DNA of 5,032 nucleotides from CAZOOA01 sp964581355 (GTDB lineage: Bacteria; Bacillota; Dethiobacteria; DTU022; UBA8154): positions 1 through 5,032 of the forward strand of contig CAZOOA010000122.1 of NCBI GenBank assembly GCA_964581355.1. The letters are read 5' to 3'. Positions within the stretch are counted from its first letter, which is position 1. Every line of letters begins with the position of its first letter. Positions 1 to 5,032 of the stretch are shown piece after piece. The notes beneath the pieces are model-generated. The model ran no database searches. It was not told where the DNA came from and saw only the letters and a program-made list of their open reading frames with translations. The position numbers were made by a program, and so were the translations under genes.

Positions 1-35
1 AGGCGGTAGAAAACCAGTCAGATAGAAGGTGTTAA
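1..35 (+). CDS. Possible 3' end of an upstream gene (partial)
   Basis: All three forward frames meet a stop before the GTG at 37 (TAG 7-9, TAG 23-25, TAA 33-35), so any upstream gene on this strand ends here. The frame ending in TAA at 33-35 stays open from the window edge and reads AVENQSDRRC, stopping one base before the next start. That spacing is typical of translationally coupled operon genes, and the next gene's ribosome binding site would lie inside this tail. Ten codons cannot establish a gene or its function; this is inference from spacing alone. Confidence 0.22.
   Translation, partial: AVENQSDRRC
26..31 (+). promoter_or_regulatory. Ribosome binding site for the sensor-MFS gene
   Basis: AAGGTG lies five bases upstream of GTG at 37 and fixes that GTG as the start. 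No ATG in this frame lies upstream. The next in-frame ATG is codon 8, which would cut into the positively charged N-terminus before the first membrane helix. Confidence 0.6.
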
Positions 36-36
36 C

Positions 37-2643
37 GTGAAAGAAGACAGGCTGCGCATGTTGGTTTTAATCTCTTTTGCCATCGTAACGGTAATTACCA
101 TGGCTTTTACCGGCGTACTGCATATTTCCTCTTTTCAGCAGAACTTCACTGAATCCCTGATCTCCAGCTACAGAGTTTCCGGTGGGGAGAGTGTACGCAA
201 AATCGAATATGCCGTGCGCTATGGCAAGCCCCTGGAAAACTTTTATGATATTGAAACAGTGCTGGGCGAAGTCATTGATGATTTCCCGGAAATTATTGAG
301 GTCCAGGTGGTTTCTCAAGACAAAGAAATCCTGTACAACCAGGACGGCCGGCTGGAAGGACAATACCTGCCGGAAGAACTGCACGAGCTGGCACTTTTTT
401 CTTCTGCGGATCAGGAGAATTACCGCTATACCCAAGAAGAAGGCCTGTACAACCTTTTTCTGCCCATCCATGACCGGGACGGTCAGTGGGTCGGCAGCCT
501 CAACATGGTCTTTCCCCGGGAAGTCATTACAGACACCACCAACTACTACTCCGAGCTGCTGCTTCGCTACCTGGGCATAATGGCCCTGTCGGGCTTGCTG
601 CTGTTGGTCTTTATTAACCGCTTGATTTCTTACAAAATTTCTTCTGAACAAGATGCCGGCGATATGGACGGTGGGTTGAGTATTGATTTTTCCGCCCTGA
701 AATTCATGACACCTTCCGGGGAAATAAATCGAAAGGTGATCATGACGATCATGATTTTGCTCCTGGGTGTTATCCAGGTTGTGTTCGGGTGGGTCAACTA
801 CAACATGTTTAAGGATGCATACCTGACCAACGCCCGGGACAATGTAACCCTGGTATCGGGTATTATTCAAAAGAACATTGAATCGGTAATTGATAAAGGT
901 GTTTCCTATGACCAACTCTACCGCCTGGAAGACTACCTGGGACGGATTGTGGAATCGGTGCCGGAAATGGAACGGGCTTACCTGGCAGACGACCAGGGTG
1001 AACTGCTTTACTACACGGACCCTGGTGGCGGCGATGCAGGTGCCGAAACCCAGGGAGTTAACACCCCGGGAGAAGGTGCTGCTCAGAGAGACCCCTTCCT
1101 GTTTTACGATCGTTCCCTAACTGAAGATGGCGGCCAAAATACAGCCCGGCTGCATGTGGAACTTTCCCAATCCTTTTTTGACAACCGCATGCGGGATATT
1201 TTGCTGGACACCGGAACCATGGTCGTTGTTTCTTTTGTCCTGATGATCGAAGCCATTTTGTTTATGATTATCATTCTAAAGAAACGGTTTAGCCGGGAAG
1301 CTGTTACCTCCTACCGGACGAGAACCTCACCTCGCCGCAGGCCCATTGATATCGGTATCGTTCGACCGCTGATGTTTTTGCTCGGCACGGCTGTCTTCAT
1401 GGCCAGTTCCTTTATCCCTTTGATGATGCAGGACCTGTACCAGCCACTTTGGGGCCTGTCAAAAAGCGTGGTTCTGGGGCTGCCCATTTCGGCGGAGATG
1501 CTTTTTGCGGCAGTGGCTGCTGTTTCAGCCGGTGCGATGGTGGATAAACAGGGCTGGAAGTATGTTTTCACACTGGGCACAATCATTTTTGCTGCCGGGA
1601 TCTTCTTTTCCTACCAGGCCTTCCATCCCCTTTTCTTTATTATGGCCCGGGCCGTTGCCGGAGCAGGGTACGGCACAGTACTCATCGCCCTGCGCGGCTT
1701 TGTCAATTCCCGTCCCCTGGAGACGGATCGTACCGAAGGATTTTCTGCCTTTGTCTCCGGCCTGTATGCCGGCTTTATCGCCGGAGTGGTGGTGGGAGCC
1801 ATGCTGGCCGACCGGATAGGCTATGCCCAGGTATTCCTGGTCTCCCTTGCCTTCTGCTTACTGGCCGGGCTGTTTGCTTTTCTCTTCCTGCGGGAAGAAG
1901 AAACGGCAAGGGAAAAAACGAAAAAAGCATTCCACCCGGGCAGCATGCTTAAGGCGATGTTCCGCAAGCAGGCAGCGGCTCCCCGGCAAGAAAAACCACT
2001 GGAAGAGCAGCCGGAAATGCCGCAAGGGCCTCAGCGGGAAGAGACGCCTGCAGGTCGCGGCGGCGGCCTGCTCTACTTCCTAAGCAATATGCCGGTCCTG
2101 GGCCTGTTCCTGTTCATCGTGCTGCCTTTGACCATTTGCAGCATGTTCGTGGATTACTTCCTGCCTGTCTTTGCCGCCAGTGAAGGCGTTTCCACTTCCA
2201 ACGTGGGCCGGGCCTTTATGCTGAACGGGGTGGCCATTGTCTACCTGGGACCCTTCCTGAGCAATTACACCGGCAAAAAGTGGGGGGCCGAGCGCTCCAT
2301 CCTGGTCTCCGGCTTAATTATTGTCCTGGCCATCGGTGTCTTTGTCCTCAGCGGGTCTTTCGAGGCCGCTTTTCTGGCTGCTATCCTGCTGGGGGTTTCC
2401 GAAAGCTTCGGCCTGGTGGCCCAGAACAACTACTTTGTGAATCTGAGAGCCACCGGCGTAATCGGCACCGGTGCCGCCCTGGGCTATTTTGACAATGTCC
2501 GCAAGCTGGGGCAGATGCTGGGACCCATCATCTTCGGCAGCGCCCTGGCGCTGGGCAACATGGGAATCGGCATCATCGGCCTGGTTACCCTGGGCGCACT
2601 GTTTTTCTTCCTGGTTACGGCCCGGAAAGAGCGGACTGTGTAG
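37..2643 (+). CDS. MFS transporter with two N-terminal tandem extracytoplasmic sensor-like modules
   Basis: This is an 868-residue inner-membrane protein. Residues 9-30 and about 174-194 are membrane helices enclosing a first outside domain (31-173). Helices at about 233-254 and 393-415 enclose a second (255-392). The ectodomains have a Cache/PDC-like layout: a long helix, a 'VVSQDKEILY' or 'LADDQGELLY' strand-turn, and in module 1 'LFLPIHDRDG'. Residues 441-868 form a 12-helix MFS domain. Motif A is GAMVDKQGWK (499-508, with D503 and G506), a TM4 Arg-rich motif is RAVAGAG (538-544), and glycines line TM5. A charged loop of about 60 residues (619-678) separates the two six-helix halves. An arginine-rich stretch (425-436) joins sensor and transporter on the cytoplasmic side. 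Usual MFS length is 400-500 residues, so the first 430 are an addition. The substrate cannot be read from sequence. MFS identity is secure; calling the ectodomains Cache-type is inference from pattern. The gene is closed by a terminator just downstream. Confidence 0.88.
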   Translation: MKEDRLRMLVLISFAIVTVITMAFTGVLHISSFQQNFTESLISSYRVSGGESVRKIEYAVRYGKPLENFYDIETVLGEVIDDFPEIIEVQVVSQDKEILYNQDGRLEGQYLPEELHELALFSSADQENYRYTQEEGLYNLFLPIHDRDGQWVGSLNMVFPREVITDTTNYYSELLLRYLGIMALSGLLLLVFINRLISYKISSEQDAGDMDGGLSIDFSALKFMTPSGEINRKVIMTIMILLLGVIQVVFGWVNYNMFKDAYLTNARDNVTLVSGIIQKNIESVIDKGVSYDQLYRLEDYLGRIVESVPEMERAYLADDQGELLYYTDPGGGDAGAETQGVNTPGEGAAQRDPFLFYDRSLTEDGGQNTARLHVELSQSFFDNRMRDILLDTGTMVVVSFVLMIEAILFMIIILKKRFSREAVTSYRTRTSPRRRPIDIGIVRPLMFLLGTAVFMASSFIPLMMQDLYQPLWGLSKSVVLGLPISAEMLFAAVAAVSAGAMVDKQGWKYVFTLGTIIFAAGIFFSYQAFHPLFFIMARAVAGAGYGTVLIALRGFVNSRPLETDRTEGFSAFVSGLYAGFIAGVVVGAMLADRIGYAQVFLVSLAFCLLAGLFAFLFLREEETAREKTKKAFHPGSMLKAMFRKQAAAPRQEKPLEEQPEMPQGPQREETPAGRGGGLLYFLSNMPVLGLFLFIVLPLTICSMFVDYFLPVFAASEGVSTSNVGRAFMLNGVAIVYLGPFLSNYTGKKWGAERSILVSGLIIVLAIGVFVLSGSFEAAFLAAILLGVSESFGLVAQNNYFVNLRATGVIGTGAALGYFDNVRKLGQMLGPIIFGSALALGNMGIGIIGLVTLGALFFFLVTARKERTV

Positions 2644-2656
2644 CGTCAACATCCTG

Positions 2657-2691
2657 AATACTTGCGAGGTTAAGCGCGGCAGTATTTTTTT
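2657..2691 (+). terminator. Rho-independent terminator after the sensor-MFS gene
   Basis: AATACT (2657-2662) pairs with AGTATT (2681-2686). The stem continues with TGCG (2663-2666) against CGCG (2675-2678), using one G-U pair and a two-base bulge. An eight-base loop follows, and the stem runs directly into seven T residues (2685-2691). It starts 13 bases after the stop codon, so most transcripts of the MFS gene should end here and the acetyltransferase gene probably has its own promoter. Confidence 0.8.
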
Positions 2692-2736
2692 AATTGCTCC
2701 AAAAGTTCACGTTAAAGCTCGTTGATAGATAACCCT

Positions 2737-2754
2737 TTTTCACAGTTTTCACAG
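2737..2754. repeat. Tandem direct repeat, 9 bp x 2
   Basis: TTTTCACAG occurs twice head to tail (2737-2745, 2746-2754) in the non-coding leader between the terminator and the acetyltransferase gene. Two sites nine bases apart could seat a regulator, or could be a slippage product. The sequence does not say which. Confidence 0.7.
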
Positions 2755-2764
2755 CAAGGTCCAA

Positions 2765-2780
2765 ACTACTTTACTACTTT
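2765..2780. repeat. Tandem direct repeat, 8 bp x 2
   Basis: ACTACTTT occurs twice without a gap (2765-2772, 2773-2780), eleven bases after the TTTTCACAG pair. It overlaps the -35 position of the best promoter candidate in this leader, so binding there could affect transcription of the acetyltransferase gene. Function is not known. Confidence 0.7.
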
Positions 2781-2799
2781 GCGTACTGTTAATTATGGT
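2770..2799 (+). promoter_or_regulatory. Weak candidate sigma-A promoter for the acetyltransferase gene
   Basis: TTTACT (2770-2775) and TATGGT (2794-2799) each match the -35 and -10 consensus at four of six bases, with an 18-base spacer. A promoter is expected here because a terminator lies upstream and about 190 untranslated bases separate it from the next start. Matches this weak arise by chance in AT-rich leaders, so this is a guess among several (TTGCGT 2779-2784 with TTTAAC 2802-2807 is another). Confidence 0.25.
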
Positions 2800-2874
2800 G
2801 CTTTAACGGGTATAGATTGCTTTATCCGCGAACGTATGTACAGCCAAATATTTTTCCAGCTCTTGTGCAGAAAT

Positions 2875-2880
2875 GGGGTG
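2875..2880 (+). promoter_or_regulatory. Ribosome binding site deciding the acetyltransferase start
   Basis: GGGGTG sits five bases before GTG at 2886. The open frame extends upstream to a TTG at 2817 and includes GTG codons at 2865 and 2880, but none of these has a comparable purine-rich site at proper spacing, and the extra 23 residues would not resemble the start of a GNAT domain. Confidence 0.5.
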
Positions 2881-2885
2881 TGACT

Positions 2886-3644
2886 GTGAGTGAACAGCGG
2901 GATAAAGGAACTGACAAAAGTGGGCCCGAAGAATCCAGCCTGTCGATCCCTTGTTATCCCGGGCAAGCTCTGATCACCATTCCCGGTGATTTCCAAATTG
3001 CACCCCTTGATCCAAGCCACCTGGAAGAAATCATGGGGCTGCAGGAACTGGTTTTTGCCAGCTTGGAAGACAAAACCCACTGTGTGCGCCTTTCCCGGGA
3101 AGAATACCTGGATATCCTGGGCGAGCACGGAATTGTCCTGGGCATGTTGTATGCAGGGAGGCTGGTGGCACTTTACGGGGCCCTGTTTCCCGGAGATTCT
3201 TCAGAAAACCTGGGCCATGACCTGGACTTGCCCGCAGAGAAACTGGAGCAGGTCTGTCACCTGGAGATCTCCCTGGTCCACCCAGACTACCAGGGGAAAA
3301 AACTCCAACCGGCCCTGGGTCAGCGGGTCGTTGCCGCTGTAGAGGATCTGGGTATGCACCGCTACCTCTGTGCCACGGTAGGCCCGGAAAACCACGTGGC
3401 TTTGAAAAACGTCCTTGCCCTGGGCCTCTGCGCCGTCCAGTTGAAACAGAAATACCAGGGGCTCTGGCGCTTCATCCTGCTCCGCGACCTCCAAACACCG
3501 CATAAACCACAGCAGGAGGACCCGCTGACGGTGCACAACAACGACTTCGAAAAACAGATCCAGCTTTTGAACCAGGGGTATTGCGGCTTTCAGCAGGTGG
3601 AAATCTCCGGCAAGCCAGCAGTCCTCTATGCGAAAATACAGTAA
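2886..3644 (+). CDS. GNAT-family N-acetyltransferase
   Basis: This is a 252-residue soluble protein if translated from GTG 2886; a TTG at 2817 would give 275. GNAT enzymes move an acyl group from acyl-CoA to an amine. The fold is recognisable. An N-terminal ligand segment (about 33-75) contains 'IAPLDPSHLEEIMGLQELVF'. A strand with 'GRLVALYGALFPG' follows (91-103). Motif A is HLEISLVHPDYQGKKLQPAL (125-144), forming strand 4 and the CoA pyrophosphate loop. A motif-B-like part is 'ATVGPENHVALKNVLALGL' (163-181), with the Asn-x-x-Ala...Leu-Gly-Leu pattern. The pyrophosphate loop reads QGKKLQ, so Lys stands where the family usually has its second Gly. A tail of about 50 residues after the core (200-252) is unassigned. 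The acceptor substrate cannot be predicted. The gene stands alone between a terminator and a non-coding gap of 143 bases, so no operon partner helps. Family call is firm; function is open. Confidence 0.82.
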   Translation: MSEQRDKGTDKSGPEESSLSIPCYPGQALITIPGDFQIAPLDPSHLEEIMGLQELVFASLEDKTHCVRLSREEYLDILGEHGIVLGMLYAGRLVALYGALFPGDSSENLGHDLDLPAEKLEQVCHLEISLVHPDYQGKKLQPALGQRVVAAVEDLGMHRYLCATVGPENHVALKNVLALGLCAVQLKQKYQGLWRFILLRDLQTPHKPQQEDPLTVHNNDFEKQIQLLNQGYCGFQQVEISGKPAVLYAKIQ

Positions 3645-3653
3645 AAAGTAAAT

Positions 3654-3669
3654 GAAGCAAAGAAGCAAA
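3654..3669. repeat. Tandem direct repeat, 8 bp x 2
   Basis: GAAGCAAA is present twice without a gap (3654-3661, 3662-3669), starting nine bases after the acetyltransferase stop. An AAATGAA heptamer flanks the unit on both sides (3650-3656 and 3667-3673). The stretch is A-rich, so slippage is the simplest origin. Confidence 0.65.
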
Positions 3670-3687
3670 TGAAAAGAATAAATGACC

Positions 3688-3714
3688 CGCCCCCTGATTC
3701 CCAAAAATCAGGCG
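3688..3714 (+). terminator. Hairpin after the acetyltransferase gene, weak terminator candidate
   Basis: CCTGATT (3693-3699) pairs perfectly with AATCAGG (3706-3712) around a six-base loop. CG/CG pairs below can form if extra C residues bulge out on the 5' side. No T-run follows (the next bases are TTAAATG), so efficient intrinsic termination is doubtful. It lies between genes 2 and 3 and could instead protect the upstream message's 3' end or act in the leader of the binding-protein gene. Confidence 0.35.
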
Positions 3715-3766
3715 TTAAATGTGAAGAGGTTATTTTTCGGATTCATGTTTGCTTTTATGTAAAACT

Positions 3767-3774
3767 AAAGGTGG
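3767..3774 (+). promoter_or_regulatory. Ribosome binding site for the substrate-binding protein gene
   Basis: AAAGGTGG is a strong Shine-Dalgarno match but ends 13 bases before ATG 3788, longer than the usual 5-9. No alternative ATG, GTG or TTG lies in frame between them. The frame's TTG at 3749 lies upstream of this site and so cannot use it. ATG 3788 is therefore the best start despite the long spacer. Confidence 0.5.
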
Positions 3775-3787
3775 TTTATATATCTTA

Positions 3788-4951
3788 ATGTCTCATCATG
3801 CGAATCATCTGCAAAAACCCGCAGCAACAATCAAAACGATTCGCCATCGGCAAGAACGGGCCGGATGGCTCATGGTGTTCTTTTTCCTTTCCTTATTTTT
3901 TTTCCCGGGCTGCAACGAAATAGCAGATCCTGCTGGTACTAAACCGGAGCCAGCTGAAAAAACAGCAGAAAAAACGGTGGAAGAAACAGAAACAGAAACA
4001 GAAACAGAGACAAAGGAAAACGCCGTGCTGGAAGAAGGCAATTTTGTCATCGGCATTCTCCAGTTCATGGAGCACCAGGCCCTCAGTGATACCCGGTCAG
4101 GAATCCTGGATGCCATGGAAGCAGAAGGCCTTTCCCAGGCTGAAAACCTGACGGTCAAATACAAAAATGCCCTGGGTGATGTAGCAACATGCCAATCCAT
4201 AGCAGAAAGCTTTGTCCAGGAAGAGGTGGATTTGATCATCGCCATCGCGACTCCTGCCGTCCAGGCCGCAGCGGAAGCGGCCAAATCCCGAAATATCCCC
4301 GTGCTTTTTGCCGCGGTCACCGAACCCCAGGCCGCCGGTGTTGTGGATGACTGGGAAAAACCCGGCGTTCCGGTAACAGGCGTAAGTGATTTAACACCTG
4401 TCAGGGCATTAATGGAAATGGCCCTGGAGATCATGCCTGATACGGAAAATATCGGGGTCGTTTACAACGACGAAGAGGTTAACTCCGTTGTTCAGGTGGA
4501 CCTGTCCAAAGAAGCAGCCGCGGAACTGGGTGTCAATGTTGTAGAGGCGGTGGCCAACCAGCGGGATGAAATCACTCCGGCCGCCGAGGCCCTGGTAGGC
4601 CAAGTAGACGTTATCTGGATCCCTACCGACAATCTGGTCCTGGAAGCCTTTGATTCCATCTATCAGGTGATGCAGGAAAGCCAGATTCCTGTCATTGGCG
4701 CTTCAACCCAATTCGCAGCACAGGGGGCCATCTGTGCCACGGGGTTTGAGTACTATGACCTGGGTTTCCAAGCGGGCATCATGGTCGCAGAAGTTTTAAG
4801 AGGCGCCGATCCATCCATAACCCCGATCCAGTTGCCGACGGAGATCCTCATCGCCATCAACCTGCAGGCAGCAGAAAACATCGGTTATCCGATCCCATTT
4901 GAGTTTCTGCTCATGGCCGATGAAATATTTTTTGAGGTGGAAGGGGAGTAG
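3788..4951 (+). CDS. TrpX-like ABC transporter substrate-binding lipoprotein (ABC_sub_bind family)
   Basis: This is a 387-residue exported protein if started at ATG 3788. A basic segment of 27 residues precedes a hydrophobic stretch (about 28-39) ending in FFFPGC, whose Cys42 is the likely lipidation site. A charged linker (43-85) contains four and a half Glu-Thr pairs. From about 86 the sequence follows the two-lobed ABC_sub_bind (PF04392, COG2984) pattern closely: 'IGILQFMEHQALSDTRSGIL', 'YKNALGD', 'DLIIAIATPAVQAA' (148-161), 'VLFAAVTEPQAAG', 'VTGVSDLTPV', 'VVYNDEEVNSVVQV', 'WIPTDN' (277-282), 'GFEYYDLGFQAG', and the closing 'NLQAAENIGYPIP' with 'ADEIFFEV'. Characterised relatives such as TrpX bind aromatic amino acids for a permease and ATPase encoded next to them. 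No such partner appears in the remaining 81 bases, so it is either an operon's first gene or a solo receptor. The ligand is not predictable here. The family call is confident; lipid anchoring is less so. Confidence 0.88.
   Translation: MSHHANHLQKPAATIKTIRHRQERAGWLMVFFFLSLFFFPGCNEIADPAGTKPEPAEKTAEKTVEETETETETETKENAVLEEGNFVIGILQFMEHQALSDTRSGILDAMEAEGLSQAENLTVKYKNALGDVATCQSIAESFVQEEVDLIIAIATPAVQAAAEAAKSRNIPVLFAAVTEPQAAGVVDDWEKPGVPVTGVSDLTPVRALMEMALEIMPDTENIGVVYNDEEVNSVVQVDLSKEAAAELGVNVVEAVANQRDEITPAAEALVGQVDVIWIPTDNLVLEAFDSIYQVMQESQIPVIGASTQFAAQGAICATGFEYYDLGFQAGIMVAEVLRGADPSITPIQLPTEILIAINLQAAENIGYPIPFEFLLMADEIFFEVEGE
3983..4012. repeat. In-frame hexanucleotide repeat (GAAACA x 4 plus GAGACA)
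   Basis: Four perfect GAAACA units (3983-4006) and one variant GAGACA (4007-4012) encode alternating Glu-Thr in the linker between the membrane anchor and the binding domain. Because the unit is six bases, gain or loss of copies keeps the reading frame and changes only tether length. Confidence 0.8.
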
Positions 4952-4976
4952 AACTGACAGCGGATTAGAGCAGGAA

Positions 4977-4997
4977 GGGGTTAACAGCTGTAACCCC
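4977..4997. other. Perfect 7-bp hairpin downstream of the binding-protein gene
   Basis: GGGGTTA (4977-4983) pairs with TAACCCC (4991-4997) around ACAGCTG. The stem is GC-rich but is followed by ACTATAAG, not a T-run, so it is not a standard intrinsic terminator. It begins 25 bases after the stop codon. It may stabilise the message end or belong to a leader of the next gene, which lies outside the window. Nothing else is visible in 4952-5032. Confidence 0.5.
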
Positions 4998-5032
4998 ACT
5001 ATAAGATTGGCCGGTGTTTAGATCTTCAGTCC

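Noticed and set aside
67..915. Open frame of 282 codons on the minus strand
   Set aside because: It lies wholly inside the sensor-MFS gene, has no ribosome binding site or recognisable domain, and its His/Gln-rich composition is what the reverse strand of membrane-protein codons gives.
2701..2880. Riboswitch or structured RNA in the acetyltransferase leader
   Set aside because: I found no conserved riboswitch core and no long stems beyond the upstream terminator; only the direct repeats stand out.
2817..2885. Upstream extension of the acetyltransferase from TTG 2817
   Set aside because: No Shine-Dalgarno site at the TTG; GTG 2886 has GGGGTG at five-base spacing. The leader holding repeats and a possible promoter also fits non-coding DNA better.
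3201..3704. Open frame of 167 codons on the minus strand
   Set aside because: It is antisense to the acetyltransferase gene, whose GNAT motifs are clear; no start signal or domain supports it.
3745..3762. Five-codon mini-ORF (ATG 3745 to TAA) upstream of the binding-protein gene as a leader peptide
   Set aside because: It carries no run of regulatory codons, its nearest purine-rich site is 15 bases away, and no competing terminator and antiterminator hairpins follow it.
3805..4434. Open frame of 209 codons on the minus strand
   Set aside because: It is antisense to the binding-protein gene; its Ser/Val run is the complement of the GAAACA repeat, and the plus-strand frame matches a known family along its whole length.

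Overview
The window looks like chromosome from an anaerobic Gram-positive bacterium, most plausibly a Firmicutes/Clostridia member of the Desulfotomaculum-Pelotomaculum type. The reasons are moderate GC content, GTG starts with purine-rich Shine-Dalgarno sites, an intrinsic terminator with a U-tract, and a lipoprotein-style solute-binding protein. The lineage is inferred from overall style only; no marker gene is present.

Three genes lie on the + strand. (1) 37-2643 encodes a large membrane protein (868 aa). Two tandem TM-ectodomain-TM sensor-like modules precede a complete 12-helix major facilitator (MFS) domain. A good intrinsic terminator follows at 2657-2691. (2) 2886-3644 encodes a GNAT-family N-acetyltransferase, preceded by a ~190-nt leader carrying two tandem short direct repeats. 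(3) 3788-4951 encodes a TrpX-like (ABC_sub_bind, COG2984 type) substrate-binding protein with a signal sequence, a candidate lipid-attachment Cys and an acidic Glu-Thr repeat linker. The last 81 nt hold only a small perfect hairpin; no permease or ATPase gene is visible before the window ends.

The most unusual item is the first gene. MFS proteins are normally about 400-500 residues. This one carries some 430 extra N-terminal residues that form two copies of the same module. The copies align without gaps at an offset of exactly 225 residues, so the sensor portion arose by internal duplication. The predicted topology (four sensor helices, then twelve MFS helices) puts both ectodomains outside and the MFS N-terminus inside, as in ordinary MFS proteins. 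An attractive but unproven reading is a transporter gated by, or acting as a receptor for, extracellular ligand. The binding protein two genes downstream could belong to the same uptake or sensing theme, but the terminator after gene 1 argues against a single transcript.
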